From assembly GCA_002104895.1 (NCBI GenBank), contig MCFG01000351.1, positions 1 to 45,000 of the forward strand: a stretch of 45,000 bases of DNA, written 5' to 3'. Position numbers and translations under genes: made by a program. Each line of letters opens with the position of its first letter. Position 1 is the stretch's first letter. The notes below the pieces were generated by a model that was given only the letters and a program-made list of their open reading frames with translations, was not told the DNA's origin and did no database searches. Shown in pieces: positions 10,914 to 21,253 of this stretch. This stretch comes from Anaeromyces robustus (Eukaryota > Neocallimastigomycota > Neocallimastigomycetes > Neocallimastigales > Neocallimastigaceae).

Positions 10914-13257
10914 ATGTTAAAAACACCAATAAGTACTTTTTTAAAAAATAATTTAAATAATAATTTTACTTTATTAAATAAAGCACCTGTCAATGTATAT
11001 TTTCAAAAATGTCTCAAACATCAATACAATGAAACTTTTAAATATGACAATTTATTTATAAAGAAGAATTCTGAAGAGGATAAAAATCGTCCTCTTATTA
11101 ATATGAAAAATGTATTATTGGATGGAACTTTAAAACCATATAAAGGAAACTTTATAAATGTTTATTCACCTATTTATTATCAAGGAACACAAGAAAGAGC
11201 ATTAATTGGCTCATATCCAGATATGACTCCAGAAGATTCTATTAAAGCTATAAAAGCTGCAAAGAAAGCATTTAACAATGGAAAAGGAGGTTTTTATTTT
11301 TATATTCTAATTATATTATTTAAAATATTTTCAATTAATAGTATTTTAAATATTATTATAAACTATAATAATAAAAATGAATAGAATGGCCAAGTATGAC
11401 ACCATATGAAAGAATAAATATAATGAATAAATTTTTAGAAGGATTAGAAAAAAATAAAATTGGGATTGCAAAATCAATAATGTGGGAAATTGGTAAAAGT
11501 TGGGATGATTCATTAAAAGAAGTTGTTAGAACTATTGGTAATAATTAAATAGATAAAAATAATTCAATTTATTGACTTATGTATTAACTTTTAATTTATC
11601 ATTGTTATAATAGAATATATTAAAGATACAATTAAAGCAGTCGAGGATTTATACAAAAATAAAAATATAAAATCTGTAAATGGTGTTAATGCATATATTA
11701 AGGATACTCCAATTGGTGTTATTTTATGTTCTTCTCCATTTAATTATCCTTTTAATGGTAATTTAAAAATAAAACAAAATAAAATAAAATAAAATAAAAA
11801 AATAAAAATAAAAATAAAAATAAAATAAAGTAAAATTAGTCATGAAAAAAAAAGAATATTTAAATAGTTTTTATATTGTTATAACTATTATTTTATTTCA
11901 ATAGAAACATATACTACTTTGATTCCAGCATTAATTATGGGTAATACTGCTGTTATGAAATTACCTCATTATGGAGTTGTATGTCATTATATTACCTATC
12001 AATTATTTAAAGATATATTCCCAGCTGGTGTAATAAATGTTGGTAGGTTTAAAATAAAAATAAAAAAAAAATATAGTAAAATAATTTTTTAAACATTTGT
12101 AGTAAATACTTAAATATATTATATAAATGCATAAACAAATTAAATATATCATAAAATAGTTACAGGTGATGGACCAAATACATTAAAGCCAATTATGGAA
12201 ACTGGACTTGTTGATATTTTTGGATTTATTGGTACATCTAAAGCAGCATCAACAATTATTAAATATCATCCAAAACCAAATGCTCTCAAACTTTGCTTGG
12301 GTTTAGAAGCTAATAATGTTGGTGTTATTTTAGGTGATGCTAATATACAAAAGGCAATTCCTGAAATTATTTCTGGTTGTCTATCATATAATGGTCAACG
12401 TTGTACAGCATTAAAAGTTTTATTAGTTAATGAAAATATTTACGAAGAATTTGTTAAAGAATTTTCAAATGCTGTTGATAATTTAAAACTTGGAATGCCA
12501 TGGTAAATAGATACATTAATAAAATGGATTTAATTTGTTTTTATATATTTTTATTAATAATATATATAATTATTATCAATGTTAAAACATAATTTTTTAT
12601 TTTTCTATATAAGGGAAAAATCTGTGAAAATTACTCCATTACCAGAAGAAAAAAAACCAAAGTATATAGAAGAATTAATTGATGATGCCATACAATATGG
12701 TGGATCAATTTGTAATAAAAAAAGAGGTGGTATTATAGATAGATCTATTGTCTCTCCTATAGTTATTAGAGATGCAAAACCATGCATGAGAGTTGTAAAA
12801 GAGGAACAATTTGGACCAATTATTCCCATTATGAAATGGTCATCAATATCTGAAGTTCAAGAATTTGTTATGAATTCTAATTATGGACAACAAGCTGCAA
12901 TATTTGGTGAAGACCCAGACTTAATTGCATCTGCAGTTGATTGCTTCGTTTTCAATGTTGGTCGTGTTAATATAAATTCTCAATGTCAAAGGTAATTTTT
13001 TATCTATATATTTAACTTATATATTAATTTTTTTTATGTAATTTTTTTTATGTTTTTTTTTTTTATAACTATAATTAATTATAATTAATAGAGGACCTGA
13101 TGTTCTTCCATTTACTGGAAGAAAGGACTCAGCTCAGGGTACTTTAAGTGTCACTGATGCTCTTAAAGTATTTTCAATCCCAAGTGTAGTTGCTATTAAA
13201 TCAAAAGAAGCTGGATTATTCAACAAAGTTAGTCAAAAATCAAAATTTTTGTCATAA
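10914..13257 (+). CDS. Non-phosphorylating NADP glyceraldehyde-3-phosphate dehydrogenase-like ALDH
   Basis: Aldehyde dehydrogenase superfamily. It most resembles the GAPN group, which oxidises glyceraldehyde-3-phosphate to 3-phosphoglycerate and makes NADPH without ATP. Seven exons: 10914-11289, 11385-11537, 11614-11757, 11905-12042, 12160-12502, 12614-12991 and 13092-13257, giving 565 aa. Catalytic elements are intact: [10 protein letters not shown] (Asn), [11 protein letters not shown] (Lys), LCLGLEANN (general base E320), GQRCTALK (nucleophile C352) and [10 protein letters not shown]. The C-terminal block [20 protein letters not shown] is the signature I associate with eukaryotic GAPN-like enzymes. 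The first 50 or so residues extend beyond the ALDH fold and are Asn/Lys/Leu-rich ([16 protein letters not shown]). This may be an organelle-targeting presequence or a low-complexity extension. Cofactor and substrate are inferred by family, not proved. Confidence 0.88.
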
Positions 13258-13645
13258 ACTCAGTTAAAAAAATTTAAAAGTAATAATAATTGTATGTTAA
13301 AGATATCCATAATTGTATAAAATAATATAAAGATTAAAATTATAATATTTATATTAAAATCGATATAAAGATTTTTAAGAAAAAAAAAATAAGCAAAAAA
13401 AAAATGTGAAAATACATCAAGTCAAACAAAATGAATATATGTAATTTAATAATAACTGTAAAAATTAAATAAAATAAAATAAAGAATTGAAATATATATT
13501 TAACAAAATAACTTTTAATGTAAAGGTTAAATTTTATAATAGTTTAAATTAACGTTTTAAAAAATATTGGACTATAATTGAATTAATAAAGTTCATTTAT
13601 ATAAAATTTTATTTACTAATTTTATTTATTCGTTCATTCATATAT

Positions 13646-13680
<35 letters not shown>

Positions 13681-13941
13681 CTTACTTATTTATTTATTTA
13701 TTATTTATATCATTATATTTTTTATTTATATTATAAAATTTATGTTTAAATTATTGTTATAGTATTAAATTAATTAAACTTATTATAAATCATATTAATA
13801 CTATGACTTTTGTAATATAATGTTTAACAAATTCAAAAAAAAGAAGAGATGATTGTTAACTGATAACATTAAATTATTAACATGTATATTAATAATAATT
13901 TGGTATATATATTATAATAAAATAATACTATTATTACTATT
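13258..13941. other. Convergent 3' spacer
   Basis: The spacer between the converging GAPN-like and PCID2-like 3' ends contains a TTTA microsatellite at about 13626-13702 and otherwise plain A/T DNA. No gene seen. Confidence 0.65.
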
Positions 13942-15967
13942 TTAAGCTAATGAGATAGTATTAATATCTGGGAATGCATTTGAAGCACTTAATACAACAA
14001 TTCTTTTTTCATGTGAAATATATCCGCGAATATAACCCTAAAAATTTATATGAATTAGTAAAAAATTATACTATAACATAAGTAGTATTTAAATATATTT
14101 CATACCTTCTCAATCATTACAGCAATTAAACATTCTACTTCATCATCTTCGATATCCATATCAACAAATTTTAATGCATGCTTAAATGATGATACATACA
14201 TACGTGTTGGTTTTCCTTCAATATTATAAACCTTTTTAAACAATCTTCTCATACATAAAATTTTACATTTTTCGATAGTTAAATAAGTATTACGATTAAT
14301 AAATTCTTTTTCTTTTTTCTTTAAACTAGATTCAAACTTTTTAACATTCCCTGAACGAATTGATTTAATTAAATTACCATACGTTTCTTTAATAGGTGAA
14401 TATTCATTTAATAAGCGATTTGATGGCATTACTCCTGATAATAATCGAATTGGTATTAACAAATGAAGAATTATCCTAATTTATTTATTATTTAAAATAT
14501 TTATATCATTATTATAATTATATAAATCTTACGTAAAAATATATATATATATATTTAAAATTAATATTAAATAATAGTTACATTATATTTTTTTCAGATT
14601 TTCCTCTAGTATATTTAAATGCTTTAAGTAAATGTTTTTCTGCCTATATTTAAATAAATTATATAATGAAAAAAATTTATTAATAATTAAAGTTATATAT
14701 AAATACTGTGTGGATAATATAAAAAAATTATATGATTTACTTCACGATATTGCTCATCTAAAAATAATATTAAACCGGAATAATAATGAAAAGTAACTTG
14801 TTGAGAAATTGGAAATTCTTCTAATTTTAACATATTATTAGCATTAATAGCAGTTTGTATATTTTTACAAAGATTTGTTGATTTTAACTTTTATATAAAA
14901 TATTATTAAAAATGATATATGCAATACAATGTATATAAGTATTATATTTGCCATTTAAAAATAATTATTAAAAATTAAAATACATATAAATATATATATA
15001 TAATTTTTTACTTGTAAGTATATATTTTTATATTTTATATATACCTTAAAATAAGTTTTAAATAATAAATTTGCTATGTAATAAGTTCCCCATTTTCTTG
15101 AATTTGTTACTGGTACACGCCTATATCAAATTTTGAATGTATATTTTTATGGAATTTATTTAATGTAGAATATTTAAATAGAATAATAGTAATAATTATA
15201 ATATAATAATGACAATTAATAATTTTATCTAAAATACTTACCTATCATTTAAACAATAGGAAAAAGCTTTATTTAGAATTCTTGCAAATTCTTCTAAATT
15301 TCCTGCTTTCTTATTTTGTTTTACTAATTCTTGATCTGCTAATACTGATAAATAATATAAATCAGAATGAATTACATAAACTAATGGTAAAACCCAACGA
15401 TCAAGATCTTGAAACAGTTTATCGAATGCACTTTTATTATAAATAAAAAAAAAAAAATCAACATTTAGAAATAAAGATTTTTAATATATTTTATCTTTTC
15501 AAATGGTTTTACTATTTTTATTGATTATTATTTTATTTAAATTAATTCAATTTTATTATAATAAATCTATAATATATATTTACTGAACACACGCTTTTTG
15601 TTCTTCACAAGCTTCGATAACATTAGAATTTTGATATGCATATAAAGCTTTTAATTGTGAACAAACCGTCACATCCCAATATTTTGGTAAATTTTCTTTA
15701 CAAAGTTTTATGATGTTAGACTTTATAAAAAAAAAAAAAAGAAAAACAAATAAGTTATGATTCTTTATTTATAGTGAATGAAGAAATGTACTATAATCAT
15801 ATTTTTTTATAAATTTAAATTATATTGACTTTTGCAATTTGACCCATTAGCGCAGGTGAATGTATTTTCTTTACGCTTAATAAGCTAGCTAATTCATATC
15901 CATCTTTATTATTTATGCATTCTTCAACTATTTTCAAAAATGGTACTAGTTTTGTATATTTCTTCAT
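13942..15967 (-). CDS. PCID2: PCI-domain protein, PCID2/Thp1/Csn12 family
   Basis: Members pair with SAC3-family proteins: Thp1 with Sac3 in TREX-2 mRNA export, Csn12 with Thp3, and human PCID2 with GANP or LENG8. Eight exons: 15967-15830, 15720-15584, 15430-15242, 15120-15045, 14887-14741, 14643-14582, 14475-14106 and 14037-13942, all in phase, giving 404 aa (human PCID2: 399). Diagnostic blocks include WVLPLVYVIHSDLYYLSVLA, NSRKWGTYYIANLLFKTYFK, FPISQQVTFHYYSGLILFLD and the PCI/winged-helix end with DEVECLIAVMIEKGYIRGYI followed by SHEKRIVVLS. The first intron uses the weaker donor GTCAAT. Sequence alone does not separate Thp1 from Csn12 function. The LENG8-like gene 4 kb away suggests the Csn12/Thp3 type, though no separate SAC3 gene is visible here. 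Confidence 0.93.
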
Positions 15968-16279
15968 ATTTTAAAAATATTTTAATTATTAATAATAAAA
16001 AAAGATATAATATATATATAATCCTAATTATATTTTCTCCAATTAAATTTATTATATCTTTTTCAAAAAATAAAATAAATATTAAAATTTATTGATAATG
16101 AAAATTAAGTAAATATATAAATAAATAAATAATAAATAATTAATTAATGAATGAATAAATAAATAAATAATAAATAATTAATTAATTAATAAATAAATAA
16201 TAAATAAATAAATAAATAATAATTAATTAATTAATAAATAAATAATAAATAAATAAATAATAATTAATTAATTAATTAA

Positions 16280-16311
<32 letters not shown>

Positions 16312-16390
16312 AATTAATTAATTAATTAATAAATAAATATATAATAAATAAATAAATAATTAATTAATTAATTAATAAATAAATATATAA

Positions 16391-16425
<35 letters not shown>

Positions 16426-17372
16426 ATTACAAATGTTTAAATAAATATTATAATATTAATATAACATTATTAAAAATAATTATATAATTATAATACAGTT
16501 AAGTAAAAGAATTATTAAGAAAATAATGATTTATATCTATATTTTATAATAATAAAAATTATATATATATATATATATATATATTCTTAACGATTAAAAA
16601 ACTTTTATATTGTATATTAACAAAAATAAAAAATATTACAAAATTTTTAGTGTATATCACATGTTTATATGTATTTATTACATAAAGCCTGTTAAAAAAA
16701 TATAAAATATTTTTTTAAACATTAATAATTATTTTAAAAAATTAATGTATTAAAATGATGAAATAAAAAAGAAAATAAAAGTAAAATATAATATAATATA
16801 ATAGACACCATAAACTAAAGTAAAATACAATTAATTAAAACGAATATATAAAACCGTATATAATAAAAGAAGTTCAATAATTATTAATTTTATAATATAT
16901 TATCTCCCAATAATAAAAATTCATTAAAAGATTAATATTTAGATTTATTAATACTATTAATTTTTTATTTTAAATAATTTATATATCAGATGATAATATT
17001 TTATTTGTTATTTTTACAATTTTAATTATAATAAAGATAATGAAAATTATAGTTAATTCATATTAAATTAAGCAAATTAAAAAATATCTAAAATAGAAAA
17101 ATATATTACATCTTTCTTAATAATGGTATATATTTTTTTAAAGATATGTAATTATAATATAATTAATAAATGAAAAAAGTAATATAAATAGATGTAAAAT
17201 TCACAATTTTACGGGCATTATTATTTTTTTTTATAAAAAAATAGTTAATACTTAATTGAATAAGTTTACAATTTTATAAAGAAAATATTTATTATATATT
17301 TATAGAAGCTAATATTCTTCCAATAATTTTTTCTTTTATAAAAGAAAAATTTTAATATATAATAGAAGAAAG
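15968..17372. promoter_or_regulatory. Divergent intergenic region with a repeat block
   Basis: About 1.4 kb between the divergent PCID2-like and 17373-18374 genes. The repeat block at 16093-16430 occupies the part nearer the PCID2-like gene. The last 60 bases before 17373 are A-rich with AGAAGAAAG directly before the ATG. No other gene seen. Confidence 0.5.
16093..16430. repeat. Higher-order AAAT / TTAATTAA repeat array
   Basis: Runs of AAAT alternate with runs of TTAA/ATTA in a repeating block of roughly 45-60 bp, present about six times. It is more than a simple tetranucleotide tract: blocks such as AATAAATAAATAATAATTAA recur with variable unit counts, as expected from unequal expansion. 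Confidence 0.8.
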
Positions 17373-18374
17373 ATGGGCGTTCACGTTGGTACTACTAAGC
17401 TTCAACAATATACTCAAGAATTATGGAATGATTATACTAATGACGAAGATATCGTTATTAGAAAGTCAGGTAATAATTTATCTGCTAAATCTAAAAAAGC
17501 AAAAAAAATAGTTATCCAACAACAACCAAAGAAGAAGGTTCAACCACAAAAAACTATTCCTGAAAATGATGATTTAAAAGATCTTAAAGAATTTTTAGAA
17601 GATAATTTAGCTGTTGGATTTGGTAGTTTGGTACCTAGTACTTATAAAAAAAGAGTAAGAAATAGAAAACCAAAATCCAAAAAACAAACTGGTCAACCAA
17701 TTAATTTACAAGATGAATTAAATAAATCTAATGATGGATGGGAAACTATACTCTATAAGAAAAACAAAAGAGAATTAAATCAAATGAAACGTGAAATTCA
17801 AAAAGAAGAAAAAATTCAGAAAGCTCAAATGTTAAACAATGGTTTCATAAGACATAACAGAGCTGCTTCTGTTACTCCAAATGATTCTGAAGTAAAATCT
17901 CCAGTTAAATCCAAAAAACAAAATAAGCAAAATGTTAGAAATACAAAAATGATTAAAAAGCAATTAGATCAACAAATTGAACTTCAAAAACAAAAGCAAC
18001 AAAAGAAGCTTGAATTAGAAAAATGGAATCAACAAAGATTACAAGCTGAAAAGAAAAAGCAACAACAACAAAAGGTTAACAGAGTAAAGGAAAGTCAATT
18101 CAATAGTATTATTCAAGAACATCAACAAATGAAAGAACAAATAAAACAACAAAAAGTTAGTAAACCAAGAGTACAATCTCCTGAGGATAACGTTCAAAAT
18201 ATAATTAAAAAACAAGTAGAACAAGACAAGCAGCAAAAACAACAAAAGCAACAAAAACAACAAAAACAACAAAAACAACAAGAGTCAGTTAAAGCTCAAA
18301 AAGAACAAAAACATGAAAAATTAATAAAAGAGCAACAAAAGAAAGCACAACAAAAAGCCAAAGGAAAGAAGTAA
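17373..18374 (+). CDS. Unrecognised Lys/Gln-rich coiled-coil protein
   Basis: Single-exon gene of 333 aa with no family I recognise. The ordered part is short: residues 1-30 (MGVHVGTTKLQQYTQELWND), an acidic helix near 68-90 (NDDLKDLKEFLEDNLAVGFG) and a WETILYKKNKREL patch near 122-135. The rest is basic and Gln-rich. Residues about 185-330 are a long Lys/Gln/Glu helix with KQQ repeats encoded by CAACAAAA(A/G) units at 18226-18282, followed by a KGKK terminus. Codon use and G/C content are clearly coding, and the start context (AGAAAGATGGG) is good. The basic character suggests RNA or ribosome association, but that is a guess. It is intronless in an intron-rich neighbourhood. Confidence 0.75.
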   Translation: MGVHVGTTKLQQYTQELWNDYTNDEDIVIRKSGNNLSAKSKKAKKIVIQQQPKKKVQPQKTIPENDDLKDLKEFLEDNLAVGFGSLVPSTYKKRVRNRKPKSKKQTGQPINLQDELNKSNDGWETILYKKNKRELNQMKREIQKEEKIQKAQMLNNGFIRHNRAASVTPNDSEVKSPVKSKKQNKQNVRNTKMIKKQLDQQIELQKQKQQKKLELEKWNQQRLQAEKKKQQQQKVNRVKESQFNSIIQEHQQMKEQIKQQKVSKPRVQSPEDNVQNIIKKQVEQDKQQKQQKQQKQQKQQKQQESVKAQKEQKHEKLIKEQQKKAQQKAKGKK

Positions 18375-18983
18375 ATAAAAGTAAATAAAAATTAATGTTT
18401 CATTCTAACTATATAATTAAAATGAGCTTATAAAATAAATTAAGTATATAATTAACAAATAAATACATAATATATAAAAATAAAAAAATAATAATAAGTA
18501 ATAATAATAATAAATATGTATTATTGATAAAATTATAATAAAATAATGTTACACAAAAAATTTTTATATTTAAACAATGTAGTATTGTTTTTTAATATTA
18601 TTTTTTTTAACATTAATATTATATTGATTATTATTTAATATACTAATAATAAAATAATAAGAATGAATAGTAAAAATAAAATAAAAACAGCATTAATAAT
18701 AATAAAATTATTTATACTATAAATTTTTTACTTAAAAATAAATAATAAATTTAAAGATATTTCTATATTATTTTAATAATTTATTTATTTATTTATTTAT
18801 TTATTTGTTTATTTATTTTTAAATTATTTATTTATTTATTTTTTATTACTATTTTTTTTTATTATTATTAATAGTAATTATTATTATTTATTATTATATT
18901 ATTACTATTTCACTAATTCAGTTTATTTCATTATTATTACAAAAATTCTTATTTCTATTCACTTTTATATTTTATTTTTTTTT
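18375..18983. other. Convergent 3' spacer
   Basis: A/T-only spacer between the converging 17373-18374 and SMG9 genes. It has (TTTA)n at about 18778-18842 and mixed ATT tracts up to 18910. No gene seen. Confidence 0.65.
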
Positions 18984-20459
18984 TTATTTTTTTGTATATA
19001 TTTTCCAATTATCTTCAATTAGTTTAGAATTTTCATTAACAAAATTTATCTTTATATTATCCCAAATTTTTCCAGCCATTACAAGCCATTCTTTTTCAGA
19101 TAATTTTGTATAAGAATTTATTGATAATGAATTTATTGAATATTTTATTCTTTCATCATGAATACTTATATTCTTTTTTTCTTGTTGTTCTAATAATGTA
19201 TTTATATTATTTCTTGGAATACTATAAATTTGTTGTCTTAATATGTCAATCAATAATTTAAAAAAGTGTTTATTAACGTTTTTACTGTTATTTTGTGTTT
19301 TATTATTTTGATTATCTTGAGTTTTATAAAATGGTAAAAAAAAGAAATTTGCAAAATTTGTTGCATTTTCAGGTGTTATTTTAGGCATTTTGACTAATCC
19401 ATTAATTTTTAATTTTGAGTCCTTGAAATATTTATTAAATTTTTTATTATAATTACGAGCTACTTCTAATGAAAAATATTCGGATGTACATTTATTGTTA
19501 ATGAATACTATTTTTGGATATATATCGCTAATATTCTCATCTTCTTTTGTTGTTATAATATTATTTTGGTTGTTATATTGGTTATCGTTATTATACTGGC
19601 TTTTATATTGTTTATTATTATTTTCATAAGATTCTTGCTTAATTTTTTCGATAGTTCTTATAAAATGCCAAAGACTTAAATCATTGATATTATCACTTAC
19701 CGCGACAATAACGTGACAGATAGAAAATAAAAATAATGCTAATTGAAATGACTGTATACTATTCCATAAATCAGGTTCTTTTAAATAATTTTCAGGAATA
19801 TTATTTTCGTAATTTCTTCTTCTTCTATCTGATTTAAATTTTTTAAGAATAGGTTGAGTATCTAAAATAATTACTCTTTCTTCAGTAATATACATATCAA
19901 TACCTACAGTATCTTTTTTTGAAATTAATTTTGGACCTCTTTTATTACTTTTAATTTTTGAAAAATGAGATACAATTGTAGTTTTACCTACATTTTCACG
20001 ACCAATAAAACCAATAACAAAAGCGTCAACGTTTTCCAGTAAGACTTTGTTTATTTGATCATATAATAATCTATAATTTTCATCCATCAATGAAAGAAGT
20101 TCCGTTTTTTGATTAGATTTATTTAATTTTATAGCATTTATGGGTAAAGATGAATTGGAACCATTATTAGATGAATCTTTTTTAATTGAAGATTTTAATA
20201 TTTTTTTCTTCTCTGAAGAATTTTGTGTTAAAAGTTGATAAGCCAAATTACCATCATTTCTCTTTCCATTATATATATCTTTATTCCATTTATCTCTTCT
20301 TAAATCTTCATTGTTATAAATATATATCTTACTATTATTTTTTTCATTAAACAAACCCCTTTCACTTCCCTTACCTTTTCTTTCACGAGCTTCATAATCA
20401 TCTGTACAATCACGTTTTTTTATGATAACATTTTCTGGCATATAACTATTATGATTCAT
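18984..20459 (-). CDS. SMG9: SMG9, nonsense-mediated mRNA decay factor
   Basis: SMG9 is a G-domain-like protein that, with SMG8, holds and restrains the SMG1 kinase that phosphorylates UPF1. Single exon, 491 aa (human: 520). The start at 20459 is supported by an in-frame stop shortly upstream. Residues 1-120 are a polar, disordered-looking leader. The G domain starts near 145: IGFIGRENVGKTTIVSHFSK gives a complete P-loop (GRENVGKT, 153-160). KKDTVGIDMYITEERVIILD and TQPIL (DTQPIL, 200-205) match the family's GIDFYIT...LDTQPIL hallmark. FQLALFLFSICHVIVAVSDN and the following DLSLWHFI continue the match, and the C-terminal EKEWLVMAGKIWDNIK equals human EKNWFHYAARIWDGVR. Asn-rich inserts occur at about 285-310. 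Its partners SMG8 and SMG1 are not in this window. Confidence 0.93.
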   Translation of the reverse strand: MNHNSYMPENVIIKKRDCTDDYEARERKGKGSERGLFNEKNNSKIYIYNNEDLRRDKWNKDIYNGKRNDGNLAYQLLTQNSSEKKKILKSSIKKDSSNNGSNSSLPINAIKLNKSNQKTELLSLMDENYRLLYDQINKVLLENVDAFVIGFIGRENVGKTTIVSHFSKIKSNKRGPKLISKKDTVGIDMYITEERVIILDTQPILKKFKSDRRRRNYENNIPENYLKEPDLWNSIQSFQLALFLFSICHVIVAVSDNINDLSLWHFIRTIEKIKQESYENNNKQYKSQYNNDNQYNNQNNIITTKEDENISDIYPKIVFINNKCTSEYFSLEVARNYNKKFNKYFKDSKLKINGLVKMPKITPENATNFANFFFLPFYKTQDNQNNKTQNNSKNVNKHFFKLLIDILRQQIYSIPRNNINTLLEQQEKKNISIHDERIKYSINSLSINSYTKLSEKEWLVMAGKIWDNIKINFVNENSKLIEDNWKIYTKK

Positions 20460-21253
20460 TCTTGATTACGACAACATTTAATATTTCATCTATTTCATTG
20501 AAAACTATCAAATTATTTAATTCCTTTATCAAATTATTTTTTTTATGAAAAAAAAAAAAAATATTAATTATTATAATAAATAAATGAATGTAATATATAA
20601 TATAAAAAGTATATATTAATATTTATATACATTTATATATCGAATATATAGAAAGAATTATTAATGTTATTATAATAATATTTTTATTTTATTTTATTAT
20701 TTTGTTAATGTTAGATTAAATATTCTTTTTGAATTTTTCACTTTAAATTTCAAAATTTATATACTAAAATTTAAAATTTAAATTCTAAAATTCAAAAAGA
20801 ATTATTATTTTTTTATTAATTAAAAAGAAGTATTTTATAAAAAAAAAAAAAAAAAATTATATTTTGTCACTATTATAAAAAAAAAGTTTTATAACATTAA
20901 ACAATTTATTATTATATTTTTTTATAATACCATTTATTAAAAATTATTGATAAAAATTTTTTATTAATATAAAATATAAATATAAATAATATTTATATTT
21001 TTATGTTTAGTACAATTGTATTTATTTAAGCAAAATCAAAATTGATAAAAATAGAAAAAGTAGAAAAAGATAAAATGGAAGTAAAAAAAAAAAAGTAAAA
21101 AAGGAAATATAGAAATTAAAAATTAGAAATAATAAAATTTAGCAGTCAAGTAAAAAAAAACTGTAATAAAATATATAAAAAAATAAATAAAGATTATCTT
21201 TTTTTTTTTTTTAATAGATATAAAATATAAATAGGTATATATAATTAAGAAAT
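20460..21253. other. Spacer between SMG9 and POLA1
   Basis: The two genes are in tandem on the minus strand, so this stretch holds the SMG9 promoter and the POLA1 3' end. A/T tracts only. A short local inverted repeat around 20720-20800 (AATTCAAAAAGAATTATT and related) is weak. Confidence 0.55.
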
